In this document: in pieces, positions 1 through 10,201 of the stretch
How positions within the stretch are numbered: position 1 is the first letter of the stretch
Layout: every line of letters starts with the position of its first letter
Source of the DNA: RHKX01 sp046330285
Lineage (GTDB): Bacteria > Actinomycetota > Thermoleophilia > Solirubrobacterales > 70-9
DNA length: 64,000 bases
Reading direction: 5' to 3'
Assembly: GCA_046330285.1 (NCBI GenBank)
Contig: JAXLSX010000006.1
Location: forward strand, 1 to 64,000
Notes under the pieces: generated by a model
The model's input: the letters and a program-made list of their open reading frames with translations, nothing else
What the model was told of the DNA's origin: nothing
The model's database searches: none
Program-made: the position numbers and the translations under genes

Positions 1-534
1 GAGCGCTTCGACGAGAACGTCGCCGCCGACCGTGGCCAGCCTCTCGGCGAGGGCGCCGTAGTCGTCTCGCGGCCCGATCCGCTCCTCGCGCCTGCTCGCG
101 ACCGGGCCCGAGTCGAGCCCGGCCTCGAGGCGCATCACGCAGACGCCGGTTGTCTCGTCGCCGGCCATGATCGCCCGCTCGATCGGAGCGGCACCCCGCC
201 ACCGCGGCAGCAGCGACGGATGGACGTTGAGCCACTCGACCCCCGAGAGCAGCGGCTCGCGGACGATCTGGCCGAACGCGCAGACGACTCCGGCGTCGGC
301 GCCGGCGTCGAGCAGCCGTTCGGTCACGGCGGGATCGTTGACGTCAGCCGTCTGGAGCAGCTCGATGCCGAGCTCGTCCGCCGCCGCGGCCACGGGTGGC
401 GGCGCCAGCTTGCGGCCGCGGCCGCGGGGCCGGTCGGGCGGCGTCACGACCAGGGCGGGCCGGTGCGGGCTCGCGGCGAGCCGCCGCAGGATCACGGCGG
501 CGAAGTCGGACGTGCCGAGGTAGAGCGTCCTCAC
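1..534 (-). CDS. fmt: Methionyl-tRNA formyltransferase, 3' end outside window
   Basis: Formylates initiator Met-tRNA with 10-formyltetrahydrofolate. Only the first 178 codons are present; the gene runs off position 1. The protein opens MRTLYLGTSDFA, and NVHPSLLPRWRGAAPI at residues 103-118 is the family hallmark. The catalytic Asn-His-Asp of the family can be read as N103, H105 and D141. The C-terminal tRNA-binding domain lies outside. The GTG start overlaps the def stop by 4 bp (GTGA), so fmt is probably translationally coupled behind the deformylase, the usual pairing of the enzymes that add and remove the formyl group. Identification is secure; the true length cannot be seen. Confidence 0.96.
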   Translation of the reverse strand, partial: MRTLYLGTSDFAAVILRRLAASPHRPALVVTPPDRPRGRGRKLAPPPVAAAADELGIELLQTADVNDPAVTERLLDAGADAGVVCAFGQIVREPLLSGVEWLNVHPSLLPRWRGAAPIERAIMAGDETTGVCVMRLEAGLDSGPVASRREERIGPRDDYGALAERLATVGGDVLVEAL

Positions 535-1163
535 CCGGGCTCGTCGCCGGGCTCGAGCATCGAGGGGTCGAAGTGCTCGCCGTTCCGCAGCGCCCGTAGG
601 GCACCGCGGCGCTGGTCGCGCTCGGTCCGGTCGAGGATCAGGATCCCGTCGAGGTGATCGATCTCGTGCTGGAGCACTCGCGCCTCGAGCCCGGACGCCT
701 CGAGGAGGATCGGGGAGCCGCCGAGGTCGACGGCGCTGATCCGGGCGTGAAGCGGGCGCTCGACGTCGACCAGCACGTTGGCGAGGCTGAGGCACCCCTC
801 CTCGGCGGTCACCAGCTCCTCCGAGGTCCACTCGACCTCGGGGTTGATGACGGCGCGCGGCTCGGAGTCGGGTCCCGCCTGGAAGACGAGCATCCGCCGC
901 ATCAGCCCGAGCTGGGTGGCGGCGAGCCCGATGCCGAGAGCTCCCTGCATCAGTCCGATCATCCGCCCGGCCTCGTGCTCGAGATCGGGACCGAAGTCGA
1001 CGACCTCCGAGGCCCGCGACTTGAGGACGGGATCGCCGAACTGCCGGACCTCGCCGAGGGCGAGCCGGCGGCGCTCGAGGGTCTCCTCATCGAGCTCGCG
1101 ACTCTCGTCGCGCTCCTCTTCGAGCTCGTCCTCGCCCTCGATCTCGGTGTCCGCTTCGGCCAT
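531..1163 (-). CDS. def: Peptide deformylase with acidic N-terminal extension
   Basis: Metalloenzyme that removes the formyl group from nascent proteins. All three family motifs are intact: GIGLAATQ (residues 77-84), EGCLSL with metal ligand C124, and HEIDH with H166, E167 and H170 (metal ligands H166/H170, catalytic E167). At 210 residues it is longer than most deformylases, because about 33 residues precede the usual beginning; they are highly charged (MAEADTEIEGEDELEEERDE...), and may be a disordered tail. The ATG follows a TAGAAT hexamer by 7 bases, which favours this start and leaderless transcription. fmt follows with a 4-bp overlap; priA ends 24 bp upstream. Confidence 0.97.
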   Translation of the reverse strand: MAEADTEIEGEDELEEERDESRELDEETLERRRLALGEVRQFGDPVLKSRASEVVDFGPDLEHEAGRMIGLMQGALGIGLAATQLGLMRRMLVFQAGPDSEPRAVINPEVEWTSEELVTAEEGCLSLANVLVDVERPLHARISAVDLGGSPILLEASGLEARVLQHEIDHLDGILILDRTERDQRRGALRALRNGEHFDPSMLEPGDEPG

Positions 1164-1170
1164 CGGAGCG

Positions 1171-1176
1171 ATTCTA
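1171..1176 (-). promoter_or_regulatory. Leaderless -10 hexamer of def
   Basis: Minus-strand TAGAAT, 7 bases before the def ATG. The spacing places the transcription start at or next to the start codon, so no ribosome binding site is needed. No good -35 is visible. Confidence 0.55.
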
Positions 1177-1187
1177 GGTGGCCGTGG

Positions 1188-3404
1188 TCACTGGGGATCG
1201 ACGTCCACCGCGAGCGTGATGCCCTTCAGAGCGGCGCCGACTGCGGGTTCGGCGAGCGCGGTGCGGACCGCGGCCGCGTCGCGCTCGGGAGACGTGCTCT
1301 TGATCAGCAAGCGCCGGCGATAGCGGCCGCGGCGCCGGAAGCGAGGGGCCGGGCCGAGCAACTCCGCATCGGGGCCGAGCGCCGGGCGCAACGCCGCCGC
1401 GACCTGCTCTCCCGCCGCGATCAGCGCCGGTTCCGCGGGGCCGGTCAACTCCACGGCGAGCAGCGACGAGAACGGCGGGTAGCCGAACTCCCGTCGGCGC
1501 TCGAGCTCACCGGCGAGAAACCCGGCGGTGTCGTGACGGGCAGCCGCCGCGATCGGAGCCGCTGTCGGAGCCAGCGTCTGGACGAGCACCCGGCCACCGC
1601 GATCGCCGCGGCCGCTGCGGCCCGCGAGCTGGGCCACCAGGGCGAAGGTGCGCTCCTCGGCCCTGAAGTCCGGGTACCGCAGGGTCGAGTCGGCGTCGAT
1701 CAGCACGCTCAGCGACACGTCCGGGAAGTCGTGGCCCTTCGCAACCATCTGGGTGCCGACGAGGACCCCTCCCTTCGCCCGGTCGAACTCGGCGAGCACT
1801 CGACTGTGGCCGCCGCGGCCCGCGACCGTGTCGGCGTCGAGGCGGAACACCGGGGCGGGGGCGGCCAGCTCGTCGACCAGCTGCTCGATCCGCTCGGTCC
1901 CGGCGCCGTGCCGGGCGATCGACACCGACCCGCACTCCTTGCAGGCCTTCGGCACCGGCTCGGTGTGGCCGCAGTGGTGGCAACCGATCAGGCCGGTGCC
2001 GCGGTGGAGGACGAGAGAGACGTCGCAGTTGGGGCAGGTCACCGCGGCGCCGCAGGAACCGCAGCTCAGGTGCGGGGAGAATCCGCGCCGGTTCAGCATC
2101 ACGATCGCCTTCGCCCCAGCCGAGCCGCCCTCGCCGAGCGCGGCGAGAGCCTTCCTGGTCGCCGGATGCAGCGGCCCCGCCGAGCCCGGCACCTCGCGCA
2201 TGTCGAGGATCTCGACCGGAGGCAGCGGGCGGCCGTCGACCCGGTCCGGGAGCTCGAGGCGCTCGATCTCGGCCCAGCTCTCGGGCCGAGGGGTCGCGCT
2301 CCCCGCGAGGTAGACCGCGCCCGCCTCAGATGCACGCCGGCGGGCGACCGCGCGGGCGTCGTAGCGGGGGTCGCCCTCCTGCTTGTAGGAGGAGTCGTGC
2401 TCCTCGTCGACGACGATCAGCCCGAGGTCGGGAAGGGGCGCGAAGACCGCTGACCGGGGGCCGACGCAGACCCGGGCGGTGCCGGCGCGGAGCCGGCGCC
2501 ACTCGTCGAAGCGCTCGCCCTCCGACAACCCCGAGTGGAGGACCGCGACGGTGTCGCCGAGGCGAGCCGCGACCCGGCCGACCGTCTGCGGCGTCAGCCC
2601 GATCTCCGGGACGAGCAGGATCGCGGTCCGGCCGCGCTCGAGCGCCGCCTCGATGGCGGCCAGGTAGACCTCGGTCTTGCCCGAGCCGGTGACGCCGTAG
2701 AGCAGCCGCTCGCGAGGGCCGTCGCCGTCGAGGGAGGCGATCAGCGCGTCGGCGCAGACGCGCTGCGCCTCCGAGAGCCGGGGCGCGACGGCCACGGCGC
2801 CGACGGTGTCGATCCGCGGCGCCCGCCGGACCTCGCGGATGCGGCGCTCGACGAGCCCGCGGCCGGCGAGTGCGGCCAGCACTCCCGAATCGGCCCCGGT
2901 CAGCTCGCGGATCCGCGGCCCCGCGAGCTCCCCGTCGGCGGCGAGACGTTCGAGGACGGCGCGCTGGCGGGCGCCGAGCCGGACCGATCCGTCCGCGGCC
3001 GCAAGGGCGTCGGTGCCGGCCGCGGTGATCAACGCCGTGCGCTCGGTGAGCGGCCGCATCGACCGGGGCTTGCGCCCCGTTCCCGAGCCCGGCGGCAGGA
3101 CCAGCGCCAGGCCGCGCGGCGGGGTCGAGCAGTAGCGGTCGGCGACCCAGAGCCCGAGCCGGACCAGCTCCGGGGTCGCGCCCGCCTCGATCGCCTCGAT
3201 CGGCTCCGCGAGGCGCTCCGGCGGCAGCTCGCTCTCGGCGGCGACGTCGACGACCACCCCGAGCATCCGTCGCCCCGAGAACGGCACCATCAAGAGCGAT
3301 CCGACGCCGACGCCGGCCGCGACCATGGCCTCGGGCAGGCGATAGTCGAAGGGGCCTCGCAGCGCCCTCGTCGTCGTCATCGGCTCGACCTTCGCGATCT
3401 CCAT
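1188..3404 (-). CDS. priA: Primosomal replication-restart helicase PriA
   Basis: Superfamily 2 DNA helicase that restarts stalled replication forks. The N-terminal DNA-binding part (about 1-200) is followed by a helicase core with Walker A GVTGSGKTE at 237-245, a DEEH box at 333-336, GSATP at 368-372, TQMVAKGHDF at 551-560 and GRSGRG near 595. Eight cysteines between 448 and 491 (C448, C451, C457, C460, C475, C478, C488, C491) form the two zinc sites typical of PriA. All helicase motifs look intact, which is worth noting because actinobacterial PriA proteins often lose theirs. The ATG start sits in a short divergent region shared with the PH-domain gene. Confidence 0.95.
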   Translation of the reverse strand: MEIAKVEPMTTTRALRGPFDYRLPEAMVAAGVGVGSLLMVPFSGRRMLGVVVDVAAESELPPERLAEPIEAIEAGATPELVRLGLWVADRYCSTPPRGLALVLPPGSGTGRKPRSMRPLTERTALITAAGTDALAAADGSVRLGARQRAVLERLAADGELAGPRIRELTGADSGVLAALAGRGLVERRIREVRRAPRIDTVGAVAVAPRLSEAQRVCADALIASLDGDGPRERLLYGVTGSGKTEVYLAAIEAALERGRTAILLVPEIGLTPQTVGRVAARLGDTVAVLHSGLSEGERFDEWRRLRAGTARVCVGPRSAVFAPLPDLGLIVVDEEHDSSYKQEGDPRYDARAVARRRASEAGAVYLAGSATPRPESWAEIERLELPDRVDGRPLPPVEILDMREVPGSAGPLHPATRKALAALGEGGSAGAKAIVMLNRRGFSPHLSCGSCGAAVTCPNCDVSLVLHRGTGLIGCHHCGHTEPVPKACKECGSVSIARHGAGTERIEQLVDELAAPAPVFRLDADTVAGRGGHSRVLAEFDRAKGGVLVGTQMVAKGHDFPDVSLSVLIDADSTLRYPDFRAEERTFALVAQLAGRSGRGDRGGRVLVQTLAPTAAPIAAAARHDTAGFLAGELERRREFGYPPFSSLLAVELTGPAEPALIAAGEQVAAALRPALGPDAELLGPAPRFRRRGRYRRRLLIKSTSPERDAAAVRTALAEPAVGAALKGITLAVDVDPQ

Positions 3405-3451
3405 CGGAGCGCCTGAAGCTACGTCCTTTCACGGACGCTCGGCTCCCGGTA

Positions 3452-3457
3452 TATGTT
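3452..3457 (+). promoter_or_regulatory. Leaderless -10 hexamer of the PH-domain gene
   Basis: TATGTT followed by 6 bases and the GTG start at 3464. The position fits a transcription start on the first base of the start codon. Confidence 0.55.
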
Positions 3458-3463
3458 GCGGCC

Positions 3464-3988
3464 GTGGCGCTGAACCTAGGACCGGGAGAGCAGGTCGTCT
3501 TCGAAGGACACCCGTCGTGGCGGGCGATCCTCGGCTTCTACCTCAAGGGCATCCTCATCGTCGGTGTCATCGCCGCGATCATCGCCCTCGTCGGCGGCGG
3601 CTCCGATGCCGTCCTGATCACCCTGATCGTCGTCGTCGGCGCCGCGATCGTCGTCCTCGTCGGGTTCCTGCGAAGGGTCTCGACCCGCTACACGATCACC
3701 ACGCGGCGGCTCAACATCAAGCACGGGATCATCTCCCGGGACGTCCAGGAGACGAAGATCGAGCGCGTCCAGGACGTCAACTACCGCCAGACGCTCTACC
3801 AGCGGATCATGCAGATCGGCGACGTCGACTTCGACACCGCCGCGCAGAACTCGGAGTCCGACTTCGTCTTCGCCGGGGTCGCCAACCCCGAGCAGGTCGT
3901 CGATCGCGTCCATCACGCGACCGAGCCCGTCGGACCCCCGCCGCGGACGCAGTCCGAGGCCGAGACCCGCTACGACTCCGGGCTCTAG
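3464..3988 (+). CDS. Bacterial PH-domain membrane protein (YdbS/bPH2 type)
   Basis: A 174-residue membrane protein of unknown biochemical role. Two adjacent hydrophobic segments (about 23-47 and 49-70) are followed by a cytosolic domain with the pattern RYTITTRRLNIKHGII ... TKIERVQDVNYRQTLYQRI, typical of the bacterial pleckstrin-homology family (DUF304/bPH2). The tail is polar and probably disordered. The GTG start is chosen because a TATGTT hexamer lies 6 bases upstream and the protein begins in conserved sequence (GEQVVFEGHPSW). It stands alone, divergent from priA. Family assignment is good; function is unknown. Confidence 0.85.
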   Translation: MALNLGPGEQVVFEGHPSWRAILGFYLKGILIVGVIAAIIALVGGGSDAVLITLIVVVGAAIVVLVGFLRRVSTRYTITTRRLNIKHGIISRDVQETKIERVQDVNYRQTLYQRIMQIGDVDFDTAAQNSESDFVFAGVANPEQVVDRVHHATEPVGPPPRTQSEAETRYDSGL

Positions 3989-4083
3989 CCGGCCCGGACG
4001 CCGCCGCTCGTGGTCGGTACGTAGCGGCACTCGGCATCCGACCCCGATGTACCGGTCGGTCCCCAGCGGGATCCTTGACTCCC

Positions 4084-4938
4084 ATGGGTTCGCGAGTCTC
4101 CCCCACCAACCCCCGGACGGCGTCGCGCCGAGCCTTTGCACCGCTCGCGATCGCGGTGGCGATGGCGCTGGTCGGGCTCGCTCCAGCCGGCGCTTCGGCG
4201 CACATCTACTGGGCCAACAGCAGGGGCACGATCGAGCGCGCGACGAACGACGGGAGCGAGATCGATCGCGGATTCATCGATGCCGGCGCGAATCCGCGCG
4301 GCGTCGCCGTCGACGACACCCACGTCTACTGGGCGACCCGCCGGGGGACGATCGGCCGGGCCCGGCTCGACGGCTCCCGCGTCAACCCTCACTTCATAAC
4401 CGGGACGGGCCGGACCATGGGCATCGCCATCGGGCGCGACAGCATCTACTGGGTCGACCGCGATCGCGGGATCGGTCGGGCGAGGCTGAAGGCACCCCAC
4501 CACGCCAACCGCCATTTCATCGCCGACTCCGGGGCTCCGCTCGGGATCGCGGCCGACGCCCACCACATCTACTGGACCAGCGACGAGCGCTCGTCGATCT
4601 CCCGTGCCGATCTCGACGGCACCGACGTGCAACTCGACCTCGTCTCGACGCCTCACCCTTACGGGATCGCCACCGGGGGCAGCATGATCTTCTGGACGAA
4701 CTCCAGGCGGGGGGTCATCGGGCGAGCGGAGCGCGACGGTGAGCGTCCGGATCGTTCCTGGATCGACACCGGACCCGGCGCGCTCGGAATCGCATTGACC
4801 AGCGAGCGCGTGTTCTGGACCGCGGCTGAGGGCCGGTCGCAGGTCGGCCGCGCCCATCTCGGCGGCAACAACATCCGGCCCCACTTCATCCGCGGGCGCG
4901 GGAACCCGAACGGGATCGCGGCCGAGGGCGACTACTAG
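4084..4938 (+). CDS. Secreted YWTD-like beta-propeller protein
   Basis: A predicted exported protein of 284 residues. Residues 1-39 look like a signal peptide: basic start (RTASRRAF), hydrophobic core (PLAIAVAMALVGLAP) and a probable cut after ASA39. The rest is about six repeats of roughly 43 residues, each with IYW/VYW followed by R-G-x-I-x-R-A and a G-I-A element (HIYWANSRGTIERA, HVYWATRRGTIGRA, SIYWVDRDRGIGRA). This is the spacing of six-bladed YWTD propellers. The ATG at 4084 is the only start that places the signal peptide correctly. No catalytic residue is evident, so binding to a surface ligand is a guess. The stop overlaps a hairpin shared with metK. Confidence 0.8.
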   Translation: MGSRVSPTNPRTASRRAFAPLAIAVAMALVGLAPAGASAHIYWANSRGTIERATNDGSEIDRGFIDAGANPRGVAVDDTHVYWATRRGTIGRARLDGSRVNPHFITGTGRTMGIAIGRDSIYWVDRDRGIGRARLKAPHHANRHFIADSGAPLGIAADAHHIYWTSDERSSISRADLDGTDVQLDLVSTPHPYGIATGGSMIFWTNSRRGVIGRAERDGERPDRSWIDTGPGALGIALTSERVFWTAAEGRSQVGRAHLGGNNIRPHFIRGRGNPNGIAAEGDY

Positions 4939-4952
4939 GCCGCCCTCCCGGC

Positions 4953-4955
<3 letters not shown>
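4936..4955. terminator. Stop-to-stop hairpin between convergent genes
   Basis: TAGGCCG, loop CCCTCC, CGGCCTA: a perfect 7-bp inverted repeat whose outer triplets are the TAG stop codons of the propeller gene (plus strand) and metK (minus strand). It could end transcription in both directions, but there is no T-run. Confidence 0.5.
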
Positions 4956-6224
<1,269 letters not shown>

Positions 6225-6298
6225 CGCTTCTGATCGGCCTCTCTTCGCTGTTTTCCCGCTCAAGTGCTCATCGGCGTCGTTCGCGCCGTCCCGGAATG

Positions 6299-8170
6299 CT
6301 ATTCCCCGAGGGGCGACGCGTCGATCTCCGGCTCCTGCCGAGGCCCGACGGCGATCTGCAGATCGGTGTCGAGCCGGTCCTCGCCGGCGGCCACCGCCAG
6401 CGCCGCCGCGGTCAGCGTCCGCAGGTCGGGCGCGTAGGTCGTGTAGGTCGGATCGGTGGCGAGCCCGGCCTGCTCGCCGAGGTTGAGCAGCCCGGTCAGG
6501 TCGAGGTAGGCGATCAGCGAGACCGAGTCCGGGAAGTCCTCGGTCACGTCCTGATACTTCTCGGACTCGTCGAGCCCGCTGTCGAGCGAGCGGGCCTGCT
6601 GGATCCCGAGCGAGTCGGTCGCGATCACGAGCAGGTCGTCCCACGTCGCGTAGGTGAGGTCGACGGCCGGGCTGACCGCGAGCGACTGCGCCTGCAGCCC
6701 GGCGATCTGGATCGTCTCGAACGTCGCCGGGCCGCCGTTCTTGCGCTTCGCCAGCGCCTTCGCGACCGGGTCCTGAAGGCGCGCCAGGGCCTGGCGGGCG
6801 TCCTCGGGATCGACGTCCTTGGCGATCAGGCTCACGTACGGCGTGGCCGAGTCCGGGGTCACGCCGGGGACGGTCTCCTCCGCGTCGGCCGCGACCGGCT
6901 GCAGGGTCAACGCCACCTCGGAGCCGAGCAGCGGCAGGAGGTCGTCGCCGATGTCGATCCCCGCCTGCTTGCCGAGGTCGCGGGAGAGCCGGCGGAAGGC
7001 GGCGACGAGGCCGGGAGAGCTGGAGCGCGCCTGGTCGAGGAGGTCGCCGACGCCCTCCTGCGGATCGCCGAGCCCGAGATACCCCAGCGCCGAGGGCCCG
7101 ACCTCGGACGTCAGCGTCGGCGTGAACGAGGGCAGCGCGGCGAAGAATCCGGGCGAGGAGCTGCCCCGGTCGGGATCGAGGTCGCTGCGGACGGCGAGGC
7201 GGAGGCCGGAGCCGTCGGCGCTCAGCGAGGCGGCGGCCCCCTCGGTCGCGGCGGAGTCGATGAAGGTGTCGATCGGCTCGAGGCCGCGAGATCCGAACAG
7301 CGCCCGCGCCCCCTCGGCCGAGACGAAGGCGTAGGCGACGCGGTCCTCGGGGAGCTCGTCGAGCACCCCGGTGCCGTCGGCTCCCTCGAGCGTGCCGGCG
7401 TCGGCGGCGAGCATCGCCTCGAGGCCCTCCCGGGACCCGATCAGCAGAAAGCCGCTCGAGACCGTCCAGGCTGCGCCCGCACGCCCGATCGACACGTCGG
7501 TGCCCTCGATCGTCGCGGTCGACTGCTTCGGCCCGAGCAGCTCGGACGCGAACTTCTCGGCGCCGTCGGTGTCGTCGGCCTCGATCATCAGCACCCGTTC
7601 GCCGCGGAGGCCGGCGGGCAGCGCCGCGAGGGCGAGCTCGCCCCCCGCCCAGGGCTCGATCTGCTTCGCGTAGTCGACCTTGACTCCGGCGACCCCGTTG
7701 ACGGCGTCGACGGCGATCCGCGACAGCAGCGGGATCCGGTCCGCGATCAGGCTCGCGGAGGCGAACTGCTCGGACTCGGGATCGACGTCGAGGTGGACGT
7801 AGGCGAGGGCATCGGCGGGCACGAGGGCGATCGCGTCGTCGGCGGGAGGGCAGGAGTCGCCGCCGGGAAACCCGCACGGAGCGACGGGGATCAGGACGAA
7901 CCAGATCAGGGCGATGACGGCGGCGACGATCAGGCCGGCCCAGATCCGGTGCCGGTTGGTCGACTCGACCCCGCCCCACGCCGACCCGGCTCGGCGACGG
8001 AGCGAACGCACCCAGGCGCCGGAGCTGCCGCTGCCGGGGCCGCTGTCGCGGAGCGATCGGACCCGGCCCGCAAGCCCGCTGCGCGCCTTGCTGCCGAGCT
8101 GCTCCTTCGGCGTCAGCGACGAGCGGTCGCGTGTCTCGTCCTGCCCCTGCTTTGGCGAGTCCTCCTGCAC
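6299..8170 (-). CDS. DUF3352-family membrane-anchored protein
   Basis: A 623-residue protein matching the DUF3352 pattern; no function is established. A basic, Ser/Gly-rich cytosolic N-terminus of about 80 residues is followed by one membrane helix (IWAGLIVAAVIALIWFVL), and the rest should lie outside the membrane. The external domain starts DDAIALVPADALAYVHLDVD, the typical opening of this family, and continues with alternating hydrophobic strands. The GTG at 8170 is preferred because it lies just after the der stop and 6 bases behind TATAAA; an upstream GTG at 8203 would overlap der by 20 bp. It sits between metK and der, but this does not reveal a role. Confidence 0.8.
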   Translation of the reverse strand: MQEDSPKQGQDETRDRSSLTPKEQLGSKARSGLAGRVRSLRDSGPGSGSSGAWVRSLRRRAGSAWGGVESTNRHRIWAGLIVAAVIALIWFVLIPVAPCGFPGGDSCPPADDAIALVPADALAYVHLDVDPESEQFASASLIADRIPLLSRIAVDAVNGVAGVKVDYAKQIEPWAGGELALAALPAGLRGERVLMIEADDTDGAEKFASELLGPKQSTATIEGTDVSIGRAGAAWTVSSGFLLIGSREGLEAMLAADAGTLEGADGTGVLDELPEDRVAYAFVSAEGARALFGSRGLEPIDTFIDSAATEGAAASLSADGSGLRLAVRSDLDPDRGSSSPGFFAALPSFTPTLTSEVGPSALGYLGLGDPQEGVGDLLDQARSSSPGLVAAFRRLSRDLGKQAGIDIGDDLLPLLGSEVALTLQPVAADAEETVPGVTPDSATPYVSLIAKDVDPEDARQALARLQDPVAKALAKRKNGGPATFETIQIAGLQAQSLAVSPAVDLTYATWDDLLVIATDSLGIQQARSLDSGLDESEKYQDVTEDFPDSVSLIAYLDLTGLLNLGEQAGLATDPTYTTYAPDLRTLTAAALAVAAGEDRLDTDLQIAVGPRQEPEIDASPLGE

Positions 8171-8176
8171 TGCGCG

Positions 8177-8182
8177 TTTATA
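8177..8182 (-). promoter_or_regulatory. Leaderless -10 hexamer of the DUF3352 gene
   Basis: Minus-strand TATAAA, 6 bases before GTG 8170. It overlaps the end of der, so the DUF3352 gene can be transcribed separately from cmk-der. Confidence 0.5.
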
Positions 8183-8183
8183 C

Positions 8184-9491
8184 CTAGCCGGTCCCCCGGT
8201 CACGCCGCCTCGGCACGAAGTCGATGACGAGCGGAACCCCGTCGAGGGCCAGCGCCTCGCGGAAGCGGTTCTCGAGGTAGTAGGACCAGTCGCGGTTGAT
8301 CAGCGTCCTGTCGTTGACCTGGATGGCGATCCGCGGCGGCGCGTCGCCGACCTGGGCGGCGTAGTAGAGGCGCAGGCGCCGGCCGCGCTTCGACGGCGGC
8401 GGATTCCGGTCGACGGCCTCGCCGAGGATCCGGTTGAGCTCCGGCGTCCGCGCCCGCGCCGCCCGGCGCCCGGCGAGCTCGAGCGCCTTCGGAAGGACCT
8501 TCTGGAGGTTGCGCCCCCGCAGCGCCGAGATCGTGATCACGGGCGGGCGCAGGCGCAGCCGCTGCTCGATCCGGGCCTTCGCGTCGTCGAGGTCGACCTC
8601 GACGATGTCCCACTTGTTGAGGACGACGAGCGTCGCGCAGCCCGCCTTCATCGCCAGCTCGCCGATCCGCAGGTCCTCGGCGGTGACTCCCTCCGAGGCG
8701 TCGCAGACCAGGATCGCGACGTCGGCCCGGTCGGCCGCGCGCTCCGCGCGGAGCTGGGCGTAGTAGTCGATCGTGCCCGCCACCTTCGTCCGCCGCCGGA
8801 TTCCCGCCGTGTCGACGAGCAGCGCCTCGGTCCCATCGATCTCGATCCGGGTGTCGATCGAGTCGCGCGTCGTGCCGGCGATCGGGCTGACGATCGTCCG
8901 CTCGGTGCCGAGCAGAGCGTTGAGGAGCGACGACTTGCCGACGTTGGGTCGGCCGAGGATCGCGATCCGGGGAAGCTCGTCGGGGCTGGTCCCGTCGTCG
9001 CCGTCGCCGGCGTGGGCGGTGACCCGGTCGAGGAGGTCGCCGGTCCCGAGCCCGTGGGTGGCCGAGACCGCTACCGGCTCCCCGAGCCCTAGCGCGTTGA
9101 GCTCGGCCGCGAGATGTACGTCGGCCGGGTTGTCGACCTTGTTCGCGACGACGACGACCGGTTGCGACGCCGATCGCAGCAGGGTCGCGACCTCGGCGTC
9201 TCCCGGGCCGAGGCCCGCGCGGGCATCGACCACGTGCAGGATCACGTCGGCGTCGGCGATCGCCTCGCGCGCCTGGTGCTGGACCGATCGCGATAGCGAG
9301 TCCTCGGCGGCGAGGTCGACGCCGCCGGTGTCGATCAGCGTCAGCGGGACCCCGTTCCACTCGGTGTCGATCTCCTTGCGATCCCTCGTCACGCCGGCCT
9401 CGGCGTGGGTGACCGCCTCCCGCCCACCGGCGAGCCGGTTGATCAGCGTGCTCTTGCCGGCGTTCGGGTAGCCGACGATCGCGACCTTCAC
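8184..9491 (-). CDS. der: Ribosome biogenesis GTPase Der (EngA)
   Basis: Double GTPase needed for maturation of the 50S ribosomal subunit. G domain 1 has GYPNAGKST at 7-15, DTGG near 54 and NKVD near 117; G domain 2 has GRPNVGKSS near 180-188, DTAGIRR and NKWD. The C-terminal 100 or so residues are the KH-like domain. The length of 435 residues is normal. The GTG start overlaps the cmk stop by 4 bp, so the two are a coupled pair, a common actinobacterial and firmicute arrangement. Confidence 0.97.
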   Translation of the reverse strand: MKVAIVGYPNAGKSTLINRLAGGREAVTHAEAGVTRDRKEIDTEWNGVPLTLIDTGGVDLAAEDSLSRSVQHQAREAIADADVILHVVDARAGLGPGDAEVATLLRSASQPVVVVANKVDNPADVHLAAELNALGLGEPVAVSATHGLGTGDLLDRVTAHAGDGDDGTSPDELPRIAILGRPNVGKSSLLNALLGTERTIVSPIAGTTRDSIDTRIEIDGTEALLVDTAGIRRRTKVAGTIDYYAQLRAERAADRADVAILVCDASEGVTAEDLRIGELAMKAGCATLVVLNKWDIVEVDLDDAKARIEQRLRLRPPVITISALRGRNLQKVLPKALELAGRRAARARTPELNRILGEAVDRNPPPSKRGRRLRLYYAAQVGDAPPRIAIQVNDRTLINRDWSYYLENRFREALALDGVPLVIDFVPRRRDRGTG

Positions 9492-10141
9492 GACGCGGCT
9501 CCGCCGGTGAGGCCGCGCTCGCGGGCGATCGCCGCGATCCGGTCGACGACCGCGTCGATGCCGAGACCGGTCGTGTCGAGCTCGACCGCGCCCTCGGCGA
9601 GCTCGAGCGCTCCGTGCTCCCGGGTCCGGTCGCGGGCGTCGCGGTCGCGCTGGGCGACGAGGACGGCGGTGGCGTCCTCCCCGGTCTCGGCGCTGCGGCG
9701 ACGGGCGCGCTCCTCCTCGGAGGCGGTGAGGTGGACCTTCAGCGGCGACTCGGGGCAGACAACGGTGCCGATGTCGCGCCCCTCCGCGACCCAGGCACCG
9801 CCGGCGACGAGAGACCGCTGGCGGTCGACCATCGCGGAGCGAACGCCCGGATGGACCGAGACGCGCGACGCGGCCGCCGAGACGTCGGCGGACCTGATCG
9901 CGGTGGAGACGTCCTCGCCCCCGATCGCGACCCGCCCCGGGGCGATCGCGAGGTCGAGGTCGCGGGCGATCGCAGTCACCGCCTCGGGGTCGTCGGGGTC
10001 GGCTCCGGCCCGCAAGGTGGCGAGGGCGACGCTGCGATACATCGCACCCGAATCGAGGTAGGTGAAGCCGAGGCGCTCGGCGAGCGCCCGGGCAACGGTC
10101 GATTTACCGGCCCCGGCGGGCCCGTCGATGGCGATGACCAT
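9488..10141 (-). CDS. cmk: Cytidylate kinase
   Basis: Phosphorylates CMP and dCMP with ATP. The P-loop GPAGAGKST is at residues 7-15, followed by YLDSGAMYRSVAL (nucleotide monophosphate site) and EGRDIGTVVCP in the middle; 217 residues is normal. The ATG at 10141 is chosen because homology begins at once (MVIAIDGPAGAG); the reading frame stays open upstream but has no similarity. The stop overlaps the der start (GTGA). It is divergent from the small membrane protein at 10202. Confidence 0.96.
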   Translation of the reverse strand: MVIAIDGPAGAGKSTVARALAERLGFTYLDSGAMYRSVALATLRAGADPDDPEAVTAIARDLDLAIAPGRVAIGGEDVSTAIRSADVSAAASRVSVHPGVRSAMVDRQRSLVAGGAWVAEGRDIGTVVCPESPLKVHLTASEEERARRRSAETGEDATAVLVAQRDRDARDRTREHGALELAEGAVELDTTGLGIDAVVDRIAAIARERGLTGGAAS

Positions 10142-10189
10142 GAGCCGGAGGAGAGTAGCCGGGTCGGCCGGCGCCGTCCGGGGAACGCA

Positions 10190-10195
10190 TAGGCT
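10190..10195 (+). promoter_or_regulatory. Leaderless -10 hexamer of the 10202 gene
   Basis: TAGGCT, then 6 bases, then GTG 10202. No clear -35 element. Confidence 0.55.
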
Positions 10196-10201
10196 GCGGC
10201 C

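Noticed and set aside
654..2453. Long plus-strand open frames opposite def and priA, and similar ones throughout the window
   Set aside because: High GC leaves antisense frames open. Their translations are low-complexity (Arg, Asp, Gly, Val) and resemble no protein family, while the minus-strand genes have intact motifs.
6225..6298. SAM riboswitch upstream of metK
   Set aside because: The gap is only 74 bp and shows none of the expected stems.
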